Below are positions 8,721 to 16,771 of a stretch of 64,000 nt of DNA, in pieces (position 1 is the stretch's first letter; every line of letters begins with the position of its first letter). Source of the stretch: Atopobium fossor DSM 15642 (GTDB lineage: Bacteria; Actinomycetota; Coriobacteriia; Coriobacteriales; Atopobiaceae); NCBI RefSeq assembly GCF_000483125.1, contig NZ_KI519553.1, positions 869,137 through 933,136 of the forward strand, in the 5' to 3' direction. The translations under genes were made by a program, and so were the position numbers. The notes under the pieces were generated by a model that did not search any database, had not been told where the DNA came from, and worked only from the letters and a program-made list of their open reading frames with translations.

Positions 8721-10430
8721 CTACGACCTCTCCAAAATAGAAATGGTCCACATGTTTGACTTGTAAGGACGCCAAAACGTTTTTGATTCAATAATAGTCG
8801 CATCCGTTTGACGAGCAAACTCTTGCGCATAGTGGTCATCATTACCATTAGCAACATAAATCATACGACCATGTTTGGTTTTAGCATCTGCAATTACGTT
8901 GTCTACCAGCTTAATCGAAGGCGTATATGCTTCATACGCAAGCTTTTCGGTAGGAATGGTAATGGTAGCCTCGGGTACATATATAGATAGCGGAGCTGCA
9001 GCAACAATGTTGTCTCCTATGTTACCAGCTGCATACACCGGTACTGGTGTTCCATCCTTGGTATACACCACATCACGATAGTAATCAACAACTGCCCAGT
9101 TATACCAGTCATAACTGCTATTGCAAATCTGTACCTGATTAACAATGCCCAAAAGGGTATAACTAACCACGGCTACACCAAGCAAGACCTTTTTGCCGAG
9201 AAGCCCTGTGTGAGTGGGCAAAGCATTTGATGAAGCACTTGCGATGTTATCCGTATCATATTCTATCAGCTTGGCAAAAAGCACTGCGAGTGCCAAACAC
9301 GCTGCACCTGCCACGCAAGACAGATAACGCGCCTGCATAATGGATTGATGAATAGCAACAGATAAACCCGCGGATAACAAAATAGTGCTATATAACATTA
9401 TTAAAGGCATGCACAACTTACCAGAAAGGCAGGCCACAAACCAATTACCTTGTGAAACAACACTACAAGCGCGCTGTTGCTTAAAACCCTTTACTGAACT
9501 AACGCCATACACAACTGCCGCCAGAACAATGGAAAATAACAGCGCATAAAACGCTATCCGAGGAATAGGTCCTAGAGCTGTGGGATCATTGTGATTAACG
9601 ATGCCGTTAATGGCCACCGTTCGAACCGGAAACTCTAAGAATTCATAGATGGTTTGCGGAAAGTAAAACTCAATCCAGTAGTCATGAGAAACACCTTTGA
9701 CCTGTGACATCATGGCATGAATCCAAGGTAGATAAGCTAGCACACACACAAAGGCTCCCACAACAAAGTTACGCAAAGCCTTATAAGCTCCTTCTACCTT
9801 TCTTGACAGCACATAACCAATAGTAATCAGCAATACAAACATGCACGCAAAGGCAGCTATAGCTGCATAGTAATGTGTGTACGCAGAAGCTAAGGCAAAA
9901 CCAAAGTTAATAAACCACCAGGAGTGAGGAATACGTATTGTAGCCTTGTTGTCCAGCAATGCTTTACAAATACGCGCAGTATAAATGAGCACAACCATAG
10001 TAAATACAGCCGCCCAAGAATACATACGTATATCAACTGACTCTTGCATGCCCCAAGGGCTCATAAGTGAAAAGAAACAAAATAAGACAGCAGTGACAGC
10101 GCCATAATCTTTGCGAATATGCGTCCATCCCATCAGTGCTAAAACAGCGGTTCCTACAAGCGAGAAAAGACGCATAGCAAGAATGCTTTTACCAAACACC
10201 ATATATACAAGATGCAACATCCAGTAATACAAAACCGGATGCACATCTGCAGCACCAATACGCCAAATATCAAAGAATGATTTGGTAGCAAGACCTACAG
10301 AGTAGCTCTCATCAAACCAAATCTGACCATTAAAAGCATCAACTACATTTACCGCTATGCCCACTACATATACAAATAAAAAGAGCGTTAACGCTCCTTG
10401 TTGCTTTATCCAAGAGATAAGCTTTGCCAT
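8721..10430 (-). CDS. Polytopic membrane glycosyltransferase (GT39/ArnT-like)
   Basis: A 569-residue protein with about ten or more hydrophobic segments and a C-terminal outside domain (about residues 430-569). The first extracytoplasmic loop carries the acidic DES motif (Asp about 40, Glu about 41) typical of lipid-phosphate-sugar-dependent GT-C enzymes of the PMT/ArnT type, and ADVHPVLYY follows near residue 60. Such enzymes move a sugar from a polyprenyl phosphate donor onto an exported protein or polymer. The start ATG overlaps the stop of yccF by one base (TAATG), so translation is coupled. Together with the GtrB-like neighbour it suggests a two-step membrane glycosylation system. The acceptor is unknown. 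Confidence 0.75.
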   Translation of the reverse strand: MAKLISWIKQQGALTLFLFVYVVGIAVNVVDAFNGQIWFDESYSVGLATKSFFDIWRIGAADVHPVLYYWMLHLVYMVFGKSILAMRLFSLVGTAVLALMGWTHIRKDYGAVTAVLFCFFSLMSPWGMQESVDIRMYSWAAVFTMVVLIYTARICKALLDNKATIRIPHSWWFINFGFALASAYTHYYAAIAAFACMFVLLITIGYVLSRKVEGAYKALRNFVVGAFVCVLAYLPWIHAMMSQVKGVSHDYWIEFYFPQTIYEFLEFPVRTVAINGIVNHNDPTALGPIPRIAFYALLFSIVLAAVVYGVSSVKGFKQQRACSVVSQGNWFVACLSGKLCMPLIMLYSTILLSAGLSVAIHQSIMQARYLSCVAGAACLALAVLFAKLIEYDTDNIASASSNALPTHTGLLGKKVLLGVAVVSYTLLGIVNQVQICNSSYDWYNWAVVDYYRDVVYTKDGTPVPVYAAGNIGDNIVAAAPLSIYVPEATITIPTEKLAYEAYTPSIKLVDNVIADAKTKHGRMIYVANGNDDHYAQEFARQTDATIIESKTFWRPYKSNMWTISILERS

Positions 10431-10798
10431 TACAAAACCTCAGCACCAAAGGGAGCAAGAGAAAGCTGAGCCATCTTAAAAAGCTGTATACCAAAAGGAA
10501 TGCCCACAATGGTCAGGCAATATAGTAATCCTACTATAAAGTAGTACAGCGCCATTATAAAGCCACCGCAGATAAACCAAATAACATTGGCTAGCATACT
10601 TACACTCGATCCATTCCAAACAATCTGGGATCCAAAGGGCATAAGGGTCAACCGCGCCATCTTAAAGGCTTGTATTCCCAAAGGAATACCTATTATTGTG
10701 CAGCAAAATATCACACCAATAAGTAACCAGCCAATAGCAGTGGTAATACCGCCCAAAATAAGCCATACAATATTGCCTACTAATTGTCCAAAGCTCAC
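10430..10798 (-). CDS. yccF: YccF domain inner-membrane protein
   Basis: A 122-residue membrane protein made of two YccF (DUF307) repeats. Each has a hydrophobic helix followed by IVGIPFGIQLFKMA-type sequence (about residues 34-55 and 92-113). Four membrane segments are visible. The biochemical role of the family is unknown. Its position inside a glycosyltransferase operon, with a 15-base gap to the upstream GT2 gene and a 1-base overlap with the downstream GT39-like gene, is a hint that it assists a membrane glycosylation process here, but that is inference. Confidence 0.88.
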   Translation of the reverse strand: MSFGQLVGNIVWLILGGITTAIGWLLIGVIFCCTIIGIPLGIQAFKMARLTLMPFGSQIVWNGSSVSMLANVIWFICGGFIMALYYFIVGLLYCLTIVGIPFGIQLFKMAQLSLAPFGAEVL

Positions 10799-10813
10799 AG
10801 CAAAACCTTATCT

Positions 10814-11854
10814 TTAGTTAAACTTTACAACTTTACCAGCAATACGATATCCACCCATCGTAAGCTTTGTGCCCAGCTTAGTAGGAAGATTTGTAGCTAC
10901 ACCAACAATGCCCCACCGGCAACGACGATATAGACGATAGTCATATTCACGCAAATCATTCCACAGCTTTGCCAACTCATCCATAGCATCCTCATGGTCG
11001 GACAGTTTGGAAAAGACCGAACAAATCGCCATCATAATAATGAAATAATTGACCATATAGCTGCGCAACTTCACAGACTTAATATCCTTATACAAATGAT
11101 AAGACTTCATCATAATGCGTGTCACGCGCACCTGCTGATCAATACGTCCGGCCATGACCGTCTCGTTAACTGACTGATCTTCTCGGCCAATAAAATATCG
11201 ATACAAATCGACATCTAGATAATACAAACGCTCACAGCGAGGTAGAGGCACAAAAGCATAAATGTTATCTACATAAAACGTATGCGCAGGCAGTGGTGTG
11301 CCACCATTAGCACGCAAAACATCCGTACGATAACATAGCGAATGCATAAGAAGGTTTTGCCACATATGAAAGTGTCCAACCTCGTTCCATGCAAAAATCT
11401 TATCTACCGGCAAAATGCTACGGTATGACACAAAGTTACGCGTACTATCCGCAGTGTGCTCATAGACATAGTTAGAAATAACGAGGTCAAGATGTTCGTT
11501 ATCTGTCTCGGACTGACGCAGCTTGTCCAACAAAGCTGCCAGCGCATCTTTATCCAGCCAGTCATCTGAATCTACAACTTTATAAAACGTGCCATCTGCT
11601 GCTTGCAAACCAGCCAATACGGCCATACCATGACCGCCATTAGGTTGATGAACAGCACGAATAAGCTCGGGGTACCGCTGCTCCCACTCATCTGCCTTCT
11701 GAGCTGTGTTATCACGCACAGAGCCATCGTCCACAATAATAATCTGAATATCTTCGGCGTACTTTGCACCCTCCAAAATAGATGTAATGCATCGATCCAT
11801 ATACTCAGCCGAATTAAAGCATGGAATGCCAAAACTCAAAATTTTTTGTGTCAT
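10814..11854 (-). CDS. GT2 family glycosyltransferase
   Basis: A 346-residue soluble or peripheral glycosyltransferase. The GT-A core is clear: ILSFGIPCFNSAEYM at the N-terminus, IIIVDDGS at about 39, GHGMAVLAGL at about 76 and the metal-binding VVDSDDWLD at about 94. The C-terminal third (about 225-346) is helical and basic. It resembles enzymes that add sugars to cell-surface polysaccharide or teichoic-acid-like polymers. It is the first gene of the operon running down to 7743. It is divergent from fruK, with 190 bases between the two starts. Donor and acceptor are not predictable. Confidence 0.85.
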   Translation of the reverse strand: MTQKILSFGIPCFNSAEYMDRCITSILEGAKYAEDIQIIIVDDGSVRDNTAQKADEWEQRYPELIRAVHQPNGGHGMAVLAGLQAADGTFYKVVDSDDWLDKDALAALLDKLRQSETDNEHLDLVISNYVYEHTADSTRNFVSYRSILPVDKIFAWNEVGHFHMWQNLLMHSLCYRTDVLRANGGTPLPAHTFYVDNIYAFVPLPRCERLYYLDVDLYRYFIGREDQSVNETVMAGRIDQQVRVTRIMMKSYHLYKDIKSVKLRSYMVNYFIIMMAICSVFSKLSDHEDAMDELAKLWNDLREYDYRLYRRCRWGIVGVATNLPTKLGTKLTMGGYRIAGKVVKFN

Positions 11855-11913
11855 TATGTCTCTTTATCGTCGGTTATAGGACTCGATTTTCCTATCTGAA
11901 AAATCGTCTGTGG

Positions 11914-11950
11914 TTTATTGTACCCGAAGTGATTTATTGTGCCTGAAGTG
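11914..11950. repeat. Two 18-bp direct repeats with 19-bp period upstream of fruK
   Basis: TTTATTGTACCCGAAGTG (11914-11931) and TTTATTGTGCCTGAAGTG (11933-11950) differ at two positions. A partial third unit, TTTACTGCGAA, begins at 11952, again in 19-bp register. They lie about 95-130 bases before the fruK ATG, between two divergent genes, as expected for iteron-like regulator sites. Confidence 0.7.
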
Positions 11951-12044
11951 TTTTACTGCGAAATATGTTCATCTGGTTACACCAAGAAAGTGTATGGCGG
12001 ATAATAGACACGATAAGGACAGCTTCTACATAAGGCTGGTAAGT

Positions 12045-12950
12045 ATGATTTACACCGTCACTTTTAATCCTGCACTGGACTACGTTGTTCGCCTAGACAA
12101 GCTTATTCCTGGCGAAATTAACCGTGTACACTACGAAAATGTTATGCCTGGTGGTAAGGGTATTAACGTATCTATTGTGCTGGGTAACCTGGGGCATACT
12201 TCCTGTGCTCTTGGATTTACCGCTGGCTTTACCGGAGAAGCTTTGGAAAAATTGGTTGCTGCACATGGCTGCAAGACCCAATTCATCCACACGCAAACAG
12301 GTATGACACGCATTAATGTTAAGGTTAAGGCTAGCGAAGAAACCGAGATTAACGGCATAGGCCCTCATATTACTGCCGCAGAGCTGCAGCAATTATTTAG
12401 TCAACTCGATCAGCTAACTGCCAAAGACATACTTATTATTTCTGGTAGTGTTCCTCGCGTATTGCCCTCTGATATGTATGAGCAAATTATGGCTCGTCTA
12501 GCAAATCGTGGCATAGAAATCATCGTAGATGCAGAGCTTGATTTGTTGCTTAACGTACTGCAATACCACCCCTTCCTTATTAAGCCCAACAATCATGAGC
12601 TGGGAGCCATCTTTAATGTGGAACTCACAACTCGTGATGAGGTCATCCCATATGCTAAAAAATTACAAGAAAAAGGTGCACGTAACGTACTCATTTCTAT
12701 GGCCGGAGAAGGTGCTGTATTTGTTTCCGAGAAGGGCGAGCAATTTCAATCTCCCGCACCTAAGGGAACCTTAGTTAATTCCGTTGGCGCAGGTGACTCT
12801 ATGGTTGCGGGATTTGTTGCTGGCTGGCTTGAGAGCAATGGAAATCCCACGGTTGCTTTTCGTACTGGTGTATGTACTGGTTCTGCAAGTGCATTTTCTG
12901 CAGATTTTGCCACACGAGAAGAAGTCAACGCACTACTTGCAACGCTGTAG
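12045..12950 (+). CDS. fruK: 1-phosphofructokinase family sugar kinase
   Basis: A 301-residue PfkB-family kinase that most likely phosphorylates fructose-1-phosphate to fructose-1,6-bisphosphate. The ATG at 12045 starts the family-typical MIYTVTFNPALDYVV; longer in-frame extensions have no family similarity. Substrate-binding GGKGINVS is at about residue 37, and the ATP/anion-hole motif VNSVGAGDSM, with the catalytic Asp, is at about 250. The related tagatose-6-phosphate kinases (LacC) look similar, so the substrate is not certain. No fructose PTS gene or FruR regulator adjoins it, which is unusual for fruK. Direct repeats upstream may serve its regulation. Confidence 0.85.
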   Translation: MIYTVTFNPALDYVVRLDKLIPGEINRVHYENVMPGGKGINVSIVLGNLGHTSCALGFTAGFTGEALEKLVAAHGCKTQFIHTQTGMTRINVKVKASEETEINGIGPHITAAELQQLFSQLDQLTAKDILIISGSVPRVLPSDMYEQIMARLANRGIEIIVDAELDLLLNVLQYHPFLIKPNNHELGAIFNVELTTRDEVIPYAKKLQEKGARNVLISMAGEGAVFVSEKGEQFQSPAPKGTLVNSVGAGDSMVAGFVAGWLESNGNPTVAFRTGVCTGSASAFSADFATREEVNALLATL

Positions 12951-13031
12951 CATCACCGTTTGTTTTATATAACAACCGTTTAACAATTTTATATAGCTGA
13001 AAATTTATACACTAAAGTTCATTTTTATTCA

Positions 13032-13037
13032 TATAAT
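13032..13037 (+). promoter_or_regulatory. Probable -10 box of the cysteine protease gene
   Basis: A perfect TATAAT lies in an A+T-rich stretch about 150 bases before the protease start. The -35 region is poor, so this is a tentative call. Transcription from here would include the short leader reading frame at 13078. Confidence 0.4.
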
Positions 13038-13077
13038 AAGATGAATTATGTTTGTTTATTCATTTTGAGGAATAACA

Positions 13078-13116
13078 ATGTTAGATTTAATTATCATCGT
13101 TCACCAAAATACATAG
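13078..13116 (+). CDS. Possible 12-codon leader peptide
   Basis: The short frame ATG...TAG (MLDLIIIVHQNT) is preceded by TTGAGGAATAACA, a good ribosome site with 7-base spacing. It lies 72 bases before the protease start. The same TTTGAGGA-type site precedes the protease itself. It may be a chance frame; coding cannot be shown from one sequence. Confidence 0.3.
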   Translation: MLDLIIIVHQNT

Positions 13117-13187
13117 TTTTTGCTATTTCATCCGTGTTACATATCGGTAGTACGAGTTTTTATCAATCCTTGTTTTGAGGAGGCCCG

Positions 13188-16031
13188 ATGAACGATCGTT
13201 ACCGTCTTAAGGTTCTTAATGCAAAAGCGAGTATTCGCGCTTGGTCTAAGCGTCGCACTCTACATGCTATTGCTGCTGCAGCTTTGGCCATTCTGCTTTC
13301 TTCACCTATGGCAGCTCACGCAGTAGAAGCAATTTCTACCGAGTCTGTAGCCATCAACGCTGACTCCGTAGTAACCGAGACCACTATCCTTGCTAATGAT
13401 GAAGACGAGAAAACAGACGAAATACTGGCCGAGGCGGTAACTACCGCAGCAGATCCTGTTGCTACTACAACCACAGCCGATCCGGCTTCTACAACACCAT
13501 CATCCGATGCAGACACAAATCCCACTTCTGCTCAGCCTGCACCAAGTACAACACCTGCTCAACCTGTAACAAATACCACCCCTGTAGCCGCTCCCGCAAC
13601 TCCCAAATCTGATTCTGTAGTAGATAACACTAACTCCTACGGCACCAAGATTATTTTTGACTTTAATGGTGACGGTAAAACCGATGCAGAGGACTGGAAG
13701 GCATACCTTAAGTGGATGCACGACTTTAAGCCTTTTGACTTTGATCTCCAAACCGGCGACTTAGGTGATTCTCATAACGGTGGCGTTCAAATTACTGGTG
13801 CTACCCAGCTGCTTGTTAATGGTCAAACCCGCAGGCTTGATTCCATTGATACCAACCTGGATATCACAAACATTACGCGTTATTACCTCAACAACATCAA
13901 GCAAACAACCCCTGTTAAAAACCAAAGTCCTTTTGGTACCTGCTGGGCATTTGCTTCGATTTCCGCCCTTGAATCCGCCATTCTTAAAACGCAGGGTGGT
14001 GCAGCTGCACAGGCATACAATCCACAAGATCATCTTCATCCTCTTCTTTCCAATCTCGAAGATAATGGCGTAGATCTCTCCGAGTTGTATCTTGCGTGGA
14101 TGGCCTATGACCTGCAGTCTTCCGGTAGCCAGAAGGGCGAAGGCGAAGTAGACGTTCTTCCTATTGACGAAACACCCGATCGCATGGACTGTGGTGGTTG
14201 GGCAACAATGGCTCAGACACTCTTTACTGGATGGCAAGGAATTGCTACCGAGAAGGCCCAGCCCTACTGGCCTAAGGGCATTGATATGACCTTTGAGAAC
14301 TTCCTCAAGATGCGTAAATGGCATGATAACTGGAGCTTGTACACCGATCAAAACAACAAGCCTACCGAAGGCCAACCAGGCGTACATGTAGACGGCGTAT
14401 ATTACTTGCCTAACCCCAACAACCTAGTTCCCGATAAGAACGATCACCTGGTATGGAAGGGCTACAACACAGAGGCCGATACTACAAAGCTTATTAAGCA
14501 AGCACTTGTGAAGCATGGTGCTGTTCAGATTGGCTACGGTGCTGATACCTATAGACCTGGACAGCCCGCTAAGTCCGATTACTTTAACGGCGATCACTGG
14601 GCACAGTACTGCGATGCAACCAATGTGGAGATAACCCACGCAGTCACCATTGTTGGTTGGGATGATGACTTCGATCCTGCGAAATTCCAGGCTGGTAAGA
14701 ACAACGTTGCTGGTCTTAAGAAAGGCGCTTGGCTGGTAAAGAACAGCTGGAACTCTGCCGACTGGTTTAAGAAGAACTTCAATTTAGATGATGCAGCTGC
14801 AGCTCAAGCAGCTAAATGGGGCATTGTTAACGAGAAGGGCGAGCACACTGGTTATTTCTGGCTGTCCTACTACGATCACTCCATCAACACTCCTTCGTTC
14901 TTCTCGGTAGATTTGGAGAAGGATGGCTTTGACTACGATAACAACTACTCCTATGACTTCCTCATCAACCAGTCTCAGTCTCCTTTTGTGCTGCGCACTG
15001 CCGATCAGGGCACTGAAGTCTCTAACGTATTTACCGCCAATGAAGACGAAACCTTGCGTGCAGTTTCTGTTCACACGGGCGAGCCTAACTCCAAGGCCAC
15101 AGTAAAGGTATACGTATACGAAAATATGGATGCCTTTAAGGACAATGACCCCACCAATGATGGTAAGGCTGTCATGGAATTTACCTATGACGCCGCTATT
15201 GCTGGCATGCATACCGTTAAGCTTCCTCGTGCATTGCAGCTCAAGAAGGGTCAGATTTTTGCTATTGTCCAAAACATTACTGGTGTAAACGATGATGGCA
15301 CCATTAACTCCTACCTCAACCTCGAGACCGGCATGTCGCAAAAGGCTCAGTTCCCCGACAAGAACGATGCTGCAACCAAGGGTCGTGCTATGGGTTACAT
15401 CTGGTCTACAGTTGTTGCAAATGATGGCGAGACCTATGTAAAGATTTATACCGAGAACGGCTACAAGTGGGTAACCCCCAAGGAGATTGGCACGCTCATT
15501 GGTAATGACGAGTACTTTGAGTTTGGCAATGCCTTGATTAAGGCCTTTACCACCAATGGTCATGACGATGCTGATCTCATGAACTATAAGATGGAGAAGG
15601 AAACCCCCAAGGTCATTAAGGGCGAGAAAGCCGTATTTGTATCCGAGGCTCCTTTTGTACTGTTTAAAGAAGTGCGCGTAGACGGCAAGGTTATTGATCC
15701 TTCTAACTACACCGCTGTTGAAGGCTCCACCGATGTAACACTTTCTGCTGCCTTTATTAAGACATTGGCTCTAGGTGAGCACACCATCGACATTATCTCC
15801 AACGATGGTATGGCAAGCGCTAAATTTACCGTTGCCAATCCTGAAGTTACTCAGCCCGATACTACCAAGCCTGAGGCCACTAAGCCTGCAGTAACACAGG
15901 CAAAGGCTACTAAGGCTTCTGCTGCTCTGCCTGCAACCGGTGATGCCACTACTACCATTCCTCTGATGGTAATGGCCATGGGTGTAGCAATTGCTGGCTC
16001 TGGCGTTCTTGTTCGTCGCAAGAATCAGTAA
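13188..16031 (+). CDS. LPxTG wall-anchored papain-like (C1) cysteine protease
   Basis: A 947-residue surface protease. It starts at the ATG at 13188 behind GAGGAGG. A long signal peptide ends near residue 45 (AHA|VEA), followed by a Thr/Ala/Pro-rich linker (about 85-140). Residues 157-178 (DFNGDGKTDAEDWKAYLKWM) resemble one half of a dockerin or EF-hand calcium loop. The C1 peptidase domain (about 230-565) keeps the oxyanion Gln246, catalytic Cys252 (GTCWAF), His484 (THAVTIVGW) and Asn519 (VKNSW). A beta-rich region follows, then an X2-type Ig module (about 803-885) like the one in the sialidase, a Thr/Lys/Pro spacer and the sorting signal LPATG (914-918) with membrane helix and RRKNQ tail. 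Likely role: degradation of host proteins at the cell wall. The substrate is unknown. A terminator follows. Confidence 0.9.
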   Translation: MNDRYRLKVLNAKASIRAWSKRRTLHAIAAAALAILLSSPMAAHAVEAISTESVAINADSVVTETTILANDEDEKTDEILAEAVTTAADPVATTTTADPASTTPSSDADTNPTSAQPAPSTTPAQPVTNTTPVAAPATPKSDSVVDNTNSYGTKIIFDFNGDGKTDAEDWKAYLKWMHDFKPFDFDLQTGDLGDSHNGGVQITGATQLLVNGQTRRLDSIDTNLDITNITRYYLNNIKQTTPVKNQSPFGTCWAFASISALESAILKTQGGAAAQAYNPQDHLHPLLSNLEDNGVDLSELYLAWMAYDLQSSGSQKGEGEVDVLPIDETPDRMDCGGWATMAQTLFTGWQGIATEKAQPYWPKGIDMTFENFLKMRKWHDNWSLYTDQNNKPTEGQPGVHVDGVYYLPNPNNLVPDKNDHLVWKGYNTEADTTKLIKQALVKHGAVQIGYGADTYRPGQPAKSDYFNGDHWAQYCDATNVEITHAVTIVGWDDDFDPAKFQAGKNNVAGLKKGAWLVKNSWNSADWFKKNFNLDDAAAAQAAKWGIVNEKGEHTGYFWLSYYDHSINTPSFFSVDLEKDGFDYDNNYSYDFLINQSQSPFVLRTADQGTEVSNVFTANEDETLRAVSVHTGEPNSKATVKVYVYENMDAFKDNDPTNDGKAVMEFTYDAAIAGMHTVKLPRALQLKKGQIFAIVQNITGVNDDGTINSYLNLETGMSQKAQFPDKNDAATKGRAMGYIWSTVVANDGETYVKIYTENGYKWVTPKEIGTLIGNDEYFEFGNALIKAFTTNGHDDADLMNYKMEKETPKVIKGEKAVFVSEAPFVLFKEVRVDGKVIDPSNYTAVEGSTDVTLSAAFIKTLALGEHTIDIISNDGMASAKFTVANPEVTQPDTTKPEATKPAVTQAKATKASAALPATGDATTTIPLMVMAMGVAIAGSGVLVRRKNQ

Positions 16032-16082
16032 GGCAGAGTTCTAAAGAGCAACAAAGCTGGCACCGCAACTCAGTACTAACAC

Positions 16083-16125
16083 AAAATCGAGGTACGCCCT
16101 GTAAAGGAAACGGCCTCGATTTTTA
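16083..16125 (+). terminator. Terminator of the cysteine protease gene
   Basis: AAAATCGAGG (16083-16092) pairs with CCTCGATTTT (16114 onward) and is followed by a T-run, 50 bases after the protease stop codon. Confidence 0.8.
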
Positions 16126-16217
16126 TATAACCTGCCATTTTTGATAAGCTTTCATAAGCCAGTACTATAAAACATCAACACTTTTATTCACTTGATAGCA
16201 TGCACAAAGGAGCTTAG

Positions 16218-16511
16218 ATGAAGTCCATTAGTATGGCAGCATTTGCTCAGTTACCCCAAGATATCATCAATGTCATAGATGTGCGTGAAGTTCTTGAATA
16301 CAAGTTGGGACATATTCCTGGTGCTGTAAACATGCCCTTATCAGGTTTACAAACAAGCTATACCAAACTCGATCCTGCAATCTCCTATTACTTAGTCTGT
16401 CGCTCAGGCAGTCGCTCTGGCAAAGCTGCACAGTTTTTGGCTATACGGGGCTATGATGTCACTAATGTAGAGGGTGGAATGCTTGCATGGAAGGGTGCTG
16501 TTCAGCGATAA
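16218..16511 (+). CDS. Single-domain rhodanese-like protein
   Basis: A 97-residue cytoplasmic protein consisting of one rhodanese fold. It starts at the ATG at 16218 behind AAAGGAG. The N-terminal VIDVREVLEYKLGHIPGAVN motif and the active-site loop LVCRSGSRSG, with the likely catalytic Cys at about residue 61, are intact. Such proteins carry sulfane sulfur as a persulfide, but their partners vary; no sulfur-metabolism gene is adjacent. A terminator at 16590 makes it a single-gene unit. Confidence 0.88.
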   Translation: MKSISMAAFAQLPQDIINVIDVREVLEYKLGHIPGAVNMPLSGLQTSYTKLDPAISYYLVCRSGSRSGKAAQFLAIRGYDVTNVEGGMLAWKGAVQR

Positions 16512-16589
16512 ACTCAACATATCTGCAGGACTTCTTGGTGGACTCTGCACAAAAACCAAAGCAGTTCAAAATTTCTTTTACATCAAATG

Positions 16590-16621
16590 ACGGCTCAATG
16601 CAACTATTGAGCCGTTTTTGT
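16590..16621 (+). terminator. Terminator of the rhodanese gene
   Basis: ACGGCTCAAT (16590-16599) and ATTGAGCCGT (16606-16615) form a perfect 10-bp stem with a 6-base loop, followed by TTTTTG. Confidence 0.85.
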
Positions 16622-16771
16622 TATTCACGGAATTTTAGGGGCCGTTCACAAATAAAAAAATATGTTAATAAGCAACACGAGTATTATTTCCAAATTGTTA
16701 CGAAAGGTTTTTATTAGTGGCTGACACGCACAAAAAACGTGCCGGCTTCGTTTTGGAGAAAGGAATAAAAA

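Noticed and set aside
11884..11906. CGATTTT...AAAATCG hairpin near the fruK upstream region as a terminator
   Set aside because: The stem is short and A+T-rich, has no following T-run, and no gene ends there.
13500..15563. Long open frames antisense to the surface protease gene
   Set aside because: They are mirror effects of its biased codon use; they lack ribosome sites and family motifs.
16139..16175. TTGATA-N19-TATAAA before the rhodanese gene as a MerR-type promoter
   Set aside because: The 19-base spacing fits MerR promoters, but there is no dyad in the spacer and no linked MerR gene.
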